Assembly: GCA_947564305.1 (NCBI GenBank)
Contig: CANOBT010000103.1
Span: forward strand, 1-19,628
Reading direction: 5' to 3'
From: an uncultured Lachnospiraceae bacterium
GTDB taxonomy: Bacteria; Bacillota_A; Clostridia; Lachnospirales; Lachnospiraceae
DNA: 19,628 bases
Shown here: positions 7,422 through 14,862 of the stretch, in pieces
How the letters are laid out: each line of letters opens with the position of its first letter
Numbering within the stretch: position 1 is the stretch's first letter
Translations under genes and position numbers: made by a program
Notes under the pieces: generated by a model
Databases searched by the model: none
The model's input: only the letters and a program-made list of their open reading frames with translations
Told to the model about the DNA's origin: nothing

Positions 7422-8459
7422 TTACCGTGTCAGAAATTCAGCGCCAATATTAATACGTTCACGGTAATAATTTAATAAATCTTCCATCGTCTGTTCATAA
7501 GAAATACGCGGCTCCCAGCCAGTATGCTTTTTGAATTTCCTGCAATCCGGCACTTGAAGATCCGCATCTATGGGCCTTAATCTTTCTGAATCAACTTCAA
7601 TGCGAATTTTATCTTTCAACGGAGACATATTCATTAAAGTATGCAGTGTATCACCTACAGTACAGGTATAGCTGCCGCCAATGTTATAATATTCTCCAGG
7701 AATAGGATCAACTGTAACAAGCATGTAATAAGCTCTGACGGCATCACGGACATCCGCATAAGTTCGCAGAGACTCTAAATTTCCCACCCTTACAACCGGT
7801 TCTATTATTCTCTTTTCAATCATGGCAATTTGTTTTGCAAAAGTAGCTTCATGAAATACGTCACCTCTGCGCGGGCCGGTATGAGTAAACATACGTGTCG
7901 TCATTACTGTCATGCCAAATGCTTCCGCGTAATATCGTCCCAGCAAATCGGTTCCAACTTTAGAAATTGCGTAAGGAGAAGCGGGATGAAACGGACAGTC
8001 TTCGTGAATACCTGTTTCCGGTTTTCTTAACGCCGGAATCTTTCCAAAAACCTCCGAAGAGGCACAGACATGAACCTTCGGGCTATAAGCCATATCCCGC
8101 TCCATTTCTAAGCGAATTGCCTCAAGCAGCCTGCAAGTTCCTAAAATATTTGTATTCAACGTATCAATTGGGGCAGTAAAACTTGTTAATGGATAACTCT
8201 GTGCCGCCAAATGAAAGATAAAATCCGGCTTTATCTTTTGAATCACATGAATGAGAGAGATTTCATCATTCAAATCTGCATAATCAAAAAAGATTCTCTC
8301 TTTTTTATTGGCACGTTCCAACAACTGTTTTACATTATCTAAAGGGCTTCTCCAACGGCATACGCCAACAATATCCCAGTCTGTTTTTTTCAATAGAAAA
8401 TCTGCCAAATGGGAACCCACCATACCTGTGACTCCAGTAATCAATGCCCTTTTTGCCAC
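7422..8459 (-). CDS. GDP-mannose 4,6-dehydratase-like SDR enzyme
   Basis: 345 residues from a GTG start (8457-8459) preceded by an AGGAGGAG site. It is an extended short-chain dehydrogenase: NAD(P) loop GVTGMVGSH (9-17), substrate-site serine in SSEVFG (134-139), catalytic YAISK with Y163 and K167. The FTHTGPRRGDVF segment and the C-terminal RPIDADLQV...GW.P pattern are typical of the GDP-mannose 4,6-dehydratase branch. Expected chemistry is oxidation at C4 and loss of the C6 hydroxyl to give a 4-keto-6-deoxy GDP sugar. The substrate may be GDP-heptose (as for DmhA-type enzymes) or GDP-mannose. Divergence from classical Gmd near the N-terminus (no QDGSY; CRWRSPLDN instead of the RR.SSFNT pattern) is compatible with a non-mannose substrate but does not prove it. 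Confidence 0.88.
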   Translation of the reverse strand: MAKRALITGVTGMVGSHLADFLLKKTDWDIVGVCRWRSPLDNVKQLLERANKKERIFFDYADLNDEISLIHVIQKIKPDFIFHLAAQSYPLTSFTAPIDTLNTNILGTCRLLEAIRLEMERDMAYSPKVHVCASSEVFGKIPALRKPETGIHEDCPFHPASPYAISKVGTDLLGRYYAEAFGMTVMTTRMFTHTGPRRGDVFHEATFAKQIAMIEKRIIEPVVRVGNLESLRTYADVRDAVRAYYMLVTVDPIPGEYYNIGGSYTCTVGDTLHTLMNMSPLKDKIRIEVDSERLRPIDADLQVPDCRKFKKHTGWEPRISYEQTMEDLLNYYRERINIGAEFLTR

Positions 8460-8474
8460 TTTACACTCCTCCTG

Positions 8475-9434
8475 CTATTTGATATATTTTTTCTCGTTTT
8501 TTACAAAATCTTCATACGTGATACGGATACCGGTTTCAAAATCTGTTTCCGGTTTCCATCCGAGCGCAAATATTTTTGAAGAATCCAAAAGCTTCTTAGG
8601 CATTCCGTCCGGCTTTGACGTATCGTGAACAACTTCTCCCTCGAACCCGACCACACATTTTATGATTTCCGCCAGCTCCCCTATAGTAAATTCCGTTCCT
8701 GTACCTATGTTGATTGGTTCATTTCCGGAATATTCCTTCATCAAAAATACCGCTGCTTTGGCGATATCATCAATGTATATGAATTCCCGATATGGTTTCC
8801 CTGTTCCCCACATCACTACCTTTGACGCACCAGTCTCTTTAGCCTCATAAAATTTTCGGATCAATGCCGGTACAACATGGGAACCTTCTGGGTCAAAATT
8901 GTCTCCGGGGCCGTAAGCGTTGCAAGGCATGCAGGAAATAAAGTCCGTACCATATTGCCGGTTATAAAACTCACACATCTTTACACAGGCAATCTTTGCT
9001 ATGGCATATGCTTCATTTGTTTTTTCAGGAAGTCCTTTCAGGAGTGATTCCTCACTATAGGGCTGAGGTGCTTCTCTTGGATAGATGCAATTGCTTCCAA
9101 GATACAGAAGTTTCTTCACGCCGCTTTCGTATGCTGCATGAATAACATTCACACCAATTGCTACATTGTCATAAAAGAACGTACCCGGAAAACGGTCATT
9201 TACAACAACTCCTCCTACCGTTGCGGCAGCAAGAAATACATACTCCGGTCTTTCCTTTTTAAACCAGTCATTCACTGCCTGTTGATTCCGAAGATCAAGT
9301 GCATCATGGGATATCATCAAAAGACTATTATATCCCTGCCTTTTTAGTTCCCGGACGATAGCAGAACCTACAAGGCCGGTATGTCCTGCAACATATATTT
9401 TACTGTGCTTATCCATTTTCTCCCTACTTATCAT
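8475..9434 (-). CDS. GDP-L-fucose synthase (Fcl/WcaG)-like epimerase-reductase
   Basis: 319 residues, close to E. coli Fcl over the whole length. Visible: NADP loop VAGHTGLVGSA (15-25), LAAATVGG, LGSNCIYP with S114 and C116, EAYAIAK with Y143 and K147, and GSHVVPAL with H186. The cysteine and histidine correspond to the acid/base pair Fcl uses for C3/C5 epimerisation, and Y/K to the C4-keto reduction. In the colitose pathway the homologue ColC epimerises C5 and reduces C4 of the ColD product, and the same role is inferred here. It overlaps the radical SAM gene by four bases from ATG 9434; an in-frame ATG at 9416 with an AGGGAG site three bases away is an alternative. Retention of the epimerase pair suggests epimerisation, though some heptose-pathway homologues act mainly as reductases. 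Confidence 0.9.
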   Translation of the reverse strand: MISREKMDKHSKIYVAGHTGLVGSAIVRELKRQGYNSLLMISHDALDLRNQQAVNDWFKKERPEYVFLAAATVGGVVVNDRFPGTFFYDNVAIGVNVIHAAYESGVKKLLYLGSNCIYPREAPQPYSEESLLKGLPEKTNEAYAIAKIACVKMCEFYNRQYGTDFISCMPCNAYGPGDNFDPEGSHVVPALIRKFYEAKETGASKVVMWGTGKPYREFIYIDDIAKAAVFLMKEYSGNEPINIGTGTEFTIGELAEIIKCVVGFEGEVVHDTSKPDGMPKKLLDSSKIFALGWKPETDFETGIRITYEDFVKNEKKYIK

Positions 9435-10936
9435 ATAGAACTGCCGCCTTCATCTTCTAATAGCTTCCTGCGAAGTTTGTTTTTGGTCATCCCTTTTATA
9501 CTTTCTGCATATTGCTGCCCAAACTTCTGCTGTATCATTTCAAAGTATTTGTCATTCCCCTCGAAAAAGGCGTTAAACGCATAATCCCTGTATGCAAGCA
9601 CCTCTTTAGGTGTCAGGTGCTTTCCTCCGGCAGGACAGCATTCGTAACTGTACTGTGCATATTCGATCCAATGATCATTTTTGATCTTTCCGTTTTTCAC
9701 AGCTTCAAAATAATCTCTTGAGCCTGGATACGGCATCGTCACATAAAAGTTAATCCACTCAGGATTGATCTCTCTGCAAAGCCTCAGTGTCTTTTCCATG
9801 GACTCCTTTGTATCGTCCGGCAATCCAAACATAAAGTTCGCAAGTATATTGATCCCAGCATCTTTTGTCCACTGCATAACCGCCCTTGTCCTGTCTGCGT
9901 TATACTGTGCCTTTGACACTTCAGAAAGAACCGCATCATCCGCGCTCTCAATCCCATACGCAAGCCATCGGATTCCCGCTTTTCTAAGCTTGCCCAGTAT
10001 TACCTGATCCACGGTATCCACCCTGGCATAGGCCCAGATATTCAAACCATAGTTTTTCTCTGCAAGTCGATCACAAAGTTCACTCACATAATCCTTCTTC
10101 AGTACAAAGCATTCATCCAAAATCTTTATATACTTAACGTTATATACATTCACCAGCCGATCAATCTCATCCAGTACCCGGTCAATGCTCCAAAACCGAA
10201 GCTTCTTTGTGCCAAATAATGCCGATATCGCACAGTAGGAACAGTTAAAAGGACATCCTATTGATGTGGAAATAACACCATACCTTCCTTTTGCATCCTC
10301 CGGCCTGTCCTCCCCCATAATGTGCCAATTATGCGGCATATATTTTTCCATAGGAAGCAGCTCCCACGCCGGCATCGGTATCTGTGCTGTATCAAGCAGT
10401 TTAGAAGTTCCAAAACGTTCAATATTGCCAGCTTTCCGATAGCACAGACCTCCAAGCGTCTCCGCTGCAAATGATACTTCTTCGCCCTTATGAAAGCGCG
10501 TAAGATTTACAATCGTATCAAAGCCTTCACCTGTCACAATATAATCCGCATCATTTTCCTGTAAGGTCCGCTCCGGCAATGCGGAAGGATGGAGTCCCCA
10601 TAAGAATACCGGATAGTCCCCTATTTCCTTTATCGCTGTGCAAGCTGCGTCCGCTCCCGGCATTTTCTGCGTAGATGCGGAAAGATTTGTCCCCGTAACA
10701 AAGATTCCCGTCAATACCGGGGCATATTCCTTTACCTTATCCGCTGCCTGCCGAAAGGAAAAGTTCTCTGCTTCAGCATCTACAATCCGAACTGAGATTC
10801 CCCTGTCACGGCAATACTGCGCCGCCACCGCGCACCAATACGGCGGTTCACATGCCGTATACTTTATTGTATCCCCATAGACCGCCTTCTGATCATTGGG
10901 ATGGATCAACAACAAATCTGTTTTATATGTACTCAT
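9431..10936 (-). CDS. B12-binding-domain-type radical SAM protein
   Basis: 501 residues. Residues about 7-150 have the order of a cobalamin-binding (B12-binding) domain, with strands LLLIHPN, VRIVDAEA and FLWGLHPSALPE followed by DADYIVTGEGFDTI, a pattern very common in this radical SAM class. The SAM core follows: CPFNCSYC gives the [4Fe-4S] ligands C228, C232 and C235, then KILDECFVLKKDYV, YGIESADDAVL and FMFGLPDDTKES strands of the barrel. The class includes methyltransferases and enzymes that rearrange carbon skeletons; which applies here is not readable. In a sugar operon it could C- or O-methylate, epimerise or otherwise edit a glycan component. It overlaps both neighbours by four bases, so it is expressed in step with the transketolase pair. 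The usual DxHxxG cobalamin motif is not obvious, so B12 dependence is uncertain. Confidence 0.9.
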   Translation of the reverse strand: MSTYKTDLLLIHPNDQKAVYGDTIKYTACEPPYWCAVAAQYCRDRGISVRIVDAEAENFSFRQAADKVKEYAPVLTGIFVTGTNLSASTQKMPGADAACTAIKEIGDYPVFLWGLHPSALPERTLQENDADYIVTGEGFDTIVNLTRFHKGEEVSFAAETLGGLCYRKAGNIERFGTSKLLDTAQIPMPAWELLPMEKYMPHNWHIMGEDRPEDAKGRYGVISTSIGCPFNCSYCAISALFGTKKLRFWSIDRVLDEIDRLVNVYNVKYIKILDECFVLKKDYVSELCDRLAEKNYGLNIWAYARVDTVDQVILGKLRKAGIRWLAYGIESADDAVLSEVSKAQYNADRTRAVMQWTKDAGINILANFMFGLPDDTKESMEKTLRLCREINPEWINFYVTMPYPGSRDYFEAVKNGKIKNDHWIEYAQYSYECCPAGGKHLTPKEVLAYRDYAFNAFFEGNDKYFEMIQQKFGQQYAESIKGMTKNKLRRKLLEDEGGSSI

Positions 10937-11739
10937 ATACCAAATCGCTCCAATTTCCTTATTGTATTATCGGCATTTTCTCCCGTCGGCATATAACCAT
11001 GCTTTAGCGGAATATTACATAAATCGCCAACCCCTTTTCCCTTCACCGTATCCGCAATAATACATAAAGGTTTAGAGGATGGTCTTTTGTAAACATTCAG
11101 CAGCGCATCAAACAATTCTTCATAAGAATGTCCGTTGATTTCAGAGACATCCCAATTGCAGCTCCTCCACTTATCCGCAAACGGTTCAAAGGCACACATA
11201 TTTTCTGTAAAATCAGACACTCCCAGATGATTTCTGTCCACGATTACCACAAGGTTATTCAGCCTGTTATGTGCCGCAAAAAGCATCGCTTCCCATACGG
11301 ATCCTTCGTAACATTCCGCATCTCCGCACAGACAAAACACAATACTGTCCTCCCTGTTCTGCTTAAGACCCAGTGCAAGCCCGGCCGCCATACCGATTCC
11401 TATTCCAAGAGAACCTCCGTAAAACTCGAATCCCGGATACACGTATTCACGTATCTTCGTCAGATCTCCGCCGATCCGCACCATATCTTCCGTTTCTTCT
11501 CTGGAAAATATACCCATATCTTCCAGTATCGGATAAATCATCCCGGCTCCATGTCCCTTGCTTAGAACAAATCTGTCTATAGGTTTCTTAGATTCATCAA
11601 ATCGCATCACCTTTTCAAATAAAGTGATCAAAATCTCTGTCTCAGAAAATGCCGTTGTCAGATGGCCAAATCCCAGATTAGAAAAAAGTTCAATAAACCT
11701 CTGACGCATTTTAAAGGATTTTTCATAATAGTTTTTCAT
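10933..11739 (-). CDS. Transketolase N-terminal subunit (split)
   Basis: 268 residues, equal to the thiamine-pyrophosphate-binding half of a split transketolase. The TPP/Mg signature runs from GD at 139-140 through EGSVWEA to N170. Other family elements are FVLSKGHGAG with H63 and GSLGIGIGMAAGLALG (109-124). The usual GHPGG.LS reads GHLTTAFS (25-32), so the ketol-donor pocket is altered. It needs the C-terminal subunit encoded just upstream (TAATG overlap). A normal role would be two-carbon transfer to make sedoheptulose 7-phosphate for GmhA. Split transketolase-like pairs in sugar clusters can also attach two-carbon branches to keto sugars, and the motif changes leave that open. Cytoplasmic. 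Confidence 0.92.
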   Translation of the reverse strand: MKNYYEKSFKMRQRFIELFSNLGFGHLTTAFSETEILITLFEKVMRFDESKKPIDRFVLSKGHGAGMIYPILEDMGIFSREETEDMVRIGGDLTKIREYVYPGFEFYGGSLGIGIGMAAGLALGLKQNREDSIVFCLCGDAECYEGSVWEAMLFAAHNRLNNLVVIVDRNHLGVSDFTENMCAFEPFADKWRSCNWDVSEINGHSYEELFDALLNVYKRPSSKPLCIIADTVKGKGVGDLCNIPLKHGYMPTGENADNTIRKLERFGI

Positions 11740-12644
11740 TACGGTTCCCTACCCTCCAGTTTTTTCTTAAGATTGTCCAGTGTAAGTCTTTCCTGCTCAA
11801 AGATCAGATTCCTGTCCGAAAGGACACTCGGATATCCATTATCAAACTTAAGTGCCATACGTTCTACCGGAATGACCGCTCCATGATCATTTAAAATCTC
11901 CAATGTCATACTTCCGATACCGCCGCGGTCTATGCCATCTTCGACGGCAATTATCCGCTTATACTGTTTCAGTTCATCATAAAGCTCTTTTTCGCAGAGC
12001 GGAAGCGCAAAACAATCAATGAGCCTGACCGGCAAATCTTCTTTTTTCAGCCTATGAGCCCATATCCCCGTGGCTACAATGGCAACATCACTCTTAGGAC
12101 CGCTTAATGCAAAGCCTTTGTTATAATCGATTTCCGTCTCATCATAAAGGATATCTGTGATAAAGGGATCGAACTGTATATACCGCGGTGCGGGTCTGTT
12201 TATCATTTCATCTACTGCCATTTTTGAAATGGTTTCATCTGACGGGTTGATAATCCTGATATTTTTTAATGTACGAAGCAGCGATATATTTTCCAGAGCC
12301 ATATGTGATACTCCTGCCTCGGCCGTTGCGGTACCTGCTTTCAACGCTGCTACAGTAATCGGCAGTTTAAGGGAAGCCATCAGATTCCGAATCTGATCAA
12401 AGGCTCTGGTAACCGGAAAAGGATTCAACCCATAGGCAACAACTTTTTTACCGGCAAGGCAAAGTCCTCCGGCCACTGCGATAGCATTCTGTTCCGCAAT
12501 CCCTACGTTTACAAAACGCTGGGGAAAATCCCGCCGAAGATCATCCAGGCTGGGTGCCCCAAGATCTGCACTGACCAAAGAAATATCCTCCCCGGATTTT
12601 ATCTTGTCGTATATCTCATAAAAAAATCTGTCTCTTACATTCAA
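11739..12644 (-). CDS. Transketolase C-terminal subunit (split)
   Basis: 301 residues carrying the pyrimidine-binding and C-terminal transketolase domains. NVGIAEQNAIAVAGG holds the glutamate (E51) that activates thiamine pyrophosphate; FDQIRN (82-87) and GVSHMALENISLLR with H114 match the family. The last third (IVATGIWAHRL, IIAVEDGIDRGGIG) is the C-terminal domain. The only sensible start is TTG at 12642-12644, which overlaps the kinase stop by four bases and has an AGGAGG site ten bases upstream. Its stop shares one base with the ATG of the N-terminal subunit. The order C-subunit then N-subunit is the reverse of most split transketolases. It works as a heteromer with the 10933-11739 product. 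Confidence 0.92.
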   Translation of the reverse strand: MNVRDRFFYEIYDKIKSGEDISLVSADLGAPSLDDLRRDFPQRFVNVGIAEQNAIAVAGGLCLAGKKVVAYGLNPFPVTRAFDQIRNLMASLKLPITVAALKAGTATAEAGVSHMALENISLLRTLKNIRIINPSDETISKMAVDEMINRPAPRYIQFDPFITDILYDETEIDYNKGFALSGPKSDVAIVATGIWAHRLKKEDLPVRLIDCFALPLCEKELYDELKQYKRIIAVEDGIDRGGIGSMTLEILNDHGAVIPVERMALKFDNGYPSVLSDRNLIFEQERLTLDNLKKKLEGREP

Positions 12645-13642
12645 CCTCTTTCATCCTCCTGCTTGTAATAGATTACCTGGCTTCCGGAATTTTCAAACTG
12701 AAAAGGCACACAGACATAATCTGTCATCGCCTTCTTTAATTCTTTTCGCTTCTCCCTCGGCACAAAGAACAACATAAAGCCTCCGCCGCCTGCCCCTAAA
12801 AGCTTTCCTCCTACGGCGCCGTTTTCCAGCCCCATACGGTACATAGCATCAATTCTTTCATCAGTCACATTATCTGCAAGTCCCTTCTTCATTTTCCATG
12901 TTTCATTCAAAAGCGATCCAAATTCACGTATGTCCTCGTTTGAATTAAGGATTGCCAGAGCGTCTGAAACATACTGCTTTATTGTGTCAAGGCTTTTTGT
13001 ATTTTCATCTATGCGTTCAATTTTCTTTTTTTCAATATTCTTAGAATATCTCTGAAATCCGGTGAAAACTAAAAGCAGGGAATCATTCAGTTCCTTTACC
13101 CTATCTCCGGATATTGTTATCGGTGTTGTCTCAATCTCACCATTTTTTCGGAAAATGATATGATTAAACCCTCCATAGGCCGCTGCCGTCTGATCCTGTG
13201 CTCCAACCGGTTCTTTGATCATATTCTGCTCAATATAGATACTGTCACGCATCAATTGATGCTTCGATGAAATTCTTCCTTCAAGCCCGTTTAAAGCATT
13301 CAACAGCCCAACAGTAAATGATGAACTTGAGCCTATCCCTGACCTTGCCGGAATGTCCGTATTATAGTGCATGTCCACACCGTAATCTATATTCATAAAA
13401 CGGAGAGTCTCTCTAATAGAGGGATGGTCAATCTCTTCGATATCTGATACACGTTCAGTCTTCGAACCATAGACAAATCTGTGCTTATAGTCCCAGAAAG
13501 GCGGCATATGCCGACAAGTGATATATAAGTATTTATCTATCGTTGTCGACAGAACTTCCCCTTCATGCTTTAAATAATAACTGGGAAGATCCGTACCGCC
13601 ACCGAAAAAAGATATACGTAATGGTGTTCTTGTAATAATCAT
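12641..13642 (-). CDS. hddA: D-glycero-alpha-D-manno-heptose-7-phosphate kinase HddA
   Basis: A 333-residue GHMP-family sugar kinase. All three family motifs are present: PLRISFFGGGTDLP (7-20), the ATP loop IPARSGIGSSSSFTVG (97-112) and GGKLLGAGGGGFML (278-291). The FFGGGTDLP form with PSYY following is characteristic of HddA and related heptose/fucose-type kinases. It phosphorylates C1 of heptose 7-phosphate to give alpha-1,7-bisphosphate, the substrate of the GmhB domain of the fusion at 4839-6176. The alpha-anomer kinase commits the pathway to GDP-heptose rather than ADP-heptose. ATG start with an AGGAG site about seven bases upstream; the gap to the upstream GT2 gene is ten bases. Confidence 0.92.
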   Translation of the reverse strand: MIITRTPLRISFFGGGTDLPSYYLKHEGEVLSTTIDKYLYITCRHMPPFWDYKHRFVYGSKTERVSDIEEIDHPSIRETLRFMNIDYGVDMHYNTDIPARSGIGSSSSFTVGLLNALNGLEGRISSKHQLMRDSIYIEQNMIKEPVGAQDQTAAAYGGFNHIIFRKNGEIETTPITISGDRVKELNDSLLLVFTGFQRYSKNIEKKKIERIDENTKSLDTIKQYVSDALAILNSNEDIREFGSLLNETWKMKKGLADNVTDERIDAMYRMGLENGAVGGKLLGAGGGGFMLFFVPREKRKELKKAMTDYVCVPFQFENSGSQVIYYKQEDERG

Positions 13643-13652
13643 CGTCTTTCTC

Positions 13653-14825
13653 CTAAGATATCAGTCCCTTGTTCCACGCATCATCCAACATTTCTTCACC
13701 TAATGCGCGGTACACCTGGATTGCAATATCCGAATAATTAATTATACTACACGTATTTTTGATTCCCATTGTATGGAGCTGTTCCATAATCTGCTCCTCA
13801 TAATCCCAGGATGGTGTTACCACCACACATTTGCCAACAGCTTCTTTTAATATTTCCGGGCTCTTAATTGGAATCCCTTCCTCTTCCTTCCCCCATTTCG
13901 AACTGTTATTATCGACAAAACATTCTATCCTGATATTGAATATCTTCATCAACCGTGCACAGTCTTTCCCCTGTTTCCCGGAACCAAACAAAATGCAGTC
14001 CTCATTCGAACACGGAAGTTCTTTCACATATTCTCTATACTGTTCTTTACTTAGAACCTTTCTATAATAATCTGCAATTCCCATAGCATATGCTTTCTCC
14101 ATACGCTCTGTGTATTTTACATATTTATCTCGCATATGAGGATATTCCTCAAGAAACTGTTTTCTCACTACCTCTGTATCACGAATGGCACGATATATGC
14201 CAGATGTCGTTCTGCCACCTATGGAAAAATTTGTAATGTGACGGTCATCACCAATATGCGCGAACTTACGCCCCTCTGCGTATAATCTCAGGAAAAAAAG
14301 ATAATCCGTCAAAAGCACATCGTTTTTCTTTTTGTAATTTGCTTCCAGCAGCTCCTTTTTCGCAAATGCACATACGGCACCTATCCACTGGGTTCCTTCC
14401 ATAAAGAGCTTATCAGGGCTGAATTTTTTCAGATCCTTAAGTTCAGATACAGTTCCGTCACGCGTCATCATATTTCCATAACTCAGATCTGCATGTGATT
14501 CCTGGTATGCCGCCGCGACAAGCTCCAGTGCATATGGTTCATACCAGTCATCTGCCCCTAAAAATCCAATCAATTCACCGCTTGCATGAGGCAATGCCTT
14601 TGAAATCGCATTGGATGGTCCCCGATCCGGTTCAGACACCCAATAGGTCAGTTGATCTTCATATTTTCTGATTACATCAACCGTATCATCCGTAGAAGCT
14701 CCATCCATTACAATTAATTCTTTATATGGATAAGTTTGTTTTAATACACTTTCTATTGCCCTTCCCAAAGTCTCCGGCATATTGCGAACAGCAATTACAA
14801 TGGTTATCTTGACATTTCCCTTCAT
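13653..14825 (-). CDS. GT2 glycosyltransferase with C-terminal Rossmann-like module (copy 2)
   Basis: 390 residues, exactly the length of its paralogue at 3021-4193. N-terminal GT-A domain: ITIVIAVRN strand, DGASTDDT (41-48), RGPSNAI and GADDWY (90-95). C-terminal module about 276-368: loop FGSGKQG, FVDNNSSKWG, GIPIKSPEIL and VTPSWDYEEQI, resembling the PglD N-domain. The tail INYSDIAIQV...LDDAWNKG corresponds to the copy 1 tail. Between the two domains the proteins diverge, notably where acceptor binding would be expected, so they probably make different linkages. ATG with a GGGGAG site. It lies 37 bases after the sulfotransferase-like gene. Cytoplasmic, no membrane helix; donor and acceptor unknown. 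Confidence 0.9.
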   Translation of the reverse strand: MKGNVKITIVIAVRNMPETLGRAIESVLKQTYPYKELIVMDGASTDDTVDVIRKYEDQLTYWVSEPDRGPSNAISKALPHASGELIGFLGADDWYEPYALELVAAAYQESHADLSYGNMMTRDGTVSELKDLKKFSPDKLFMEGTQWIGAVCAFAKKELLEANYKKKNDVLLTDYLFFLRLYAEGRKFAHIGDDRHITNFSIGGRTTSGIYRAIRDTEVVRKQFLEEYPHMRDKYVKYTERMEKAYAMGIADYYRKVLSKEQYREYVKELPCSNEDCILFGSGKQGKDCARLMKIFNIRIECFVDNNSSKWGKEEEGIPIKSPEILKEAVGKCVVVTPSWDYEEQIMEQLHTMGIKNTCSIINYSDIAIQVYRALGEEMLDDAWNKGLIS

Positions 14826-14862
14826 CTGAACACTCCCCTAATCTGTTATATTATAATAATTG

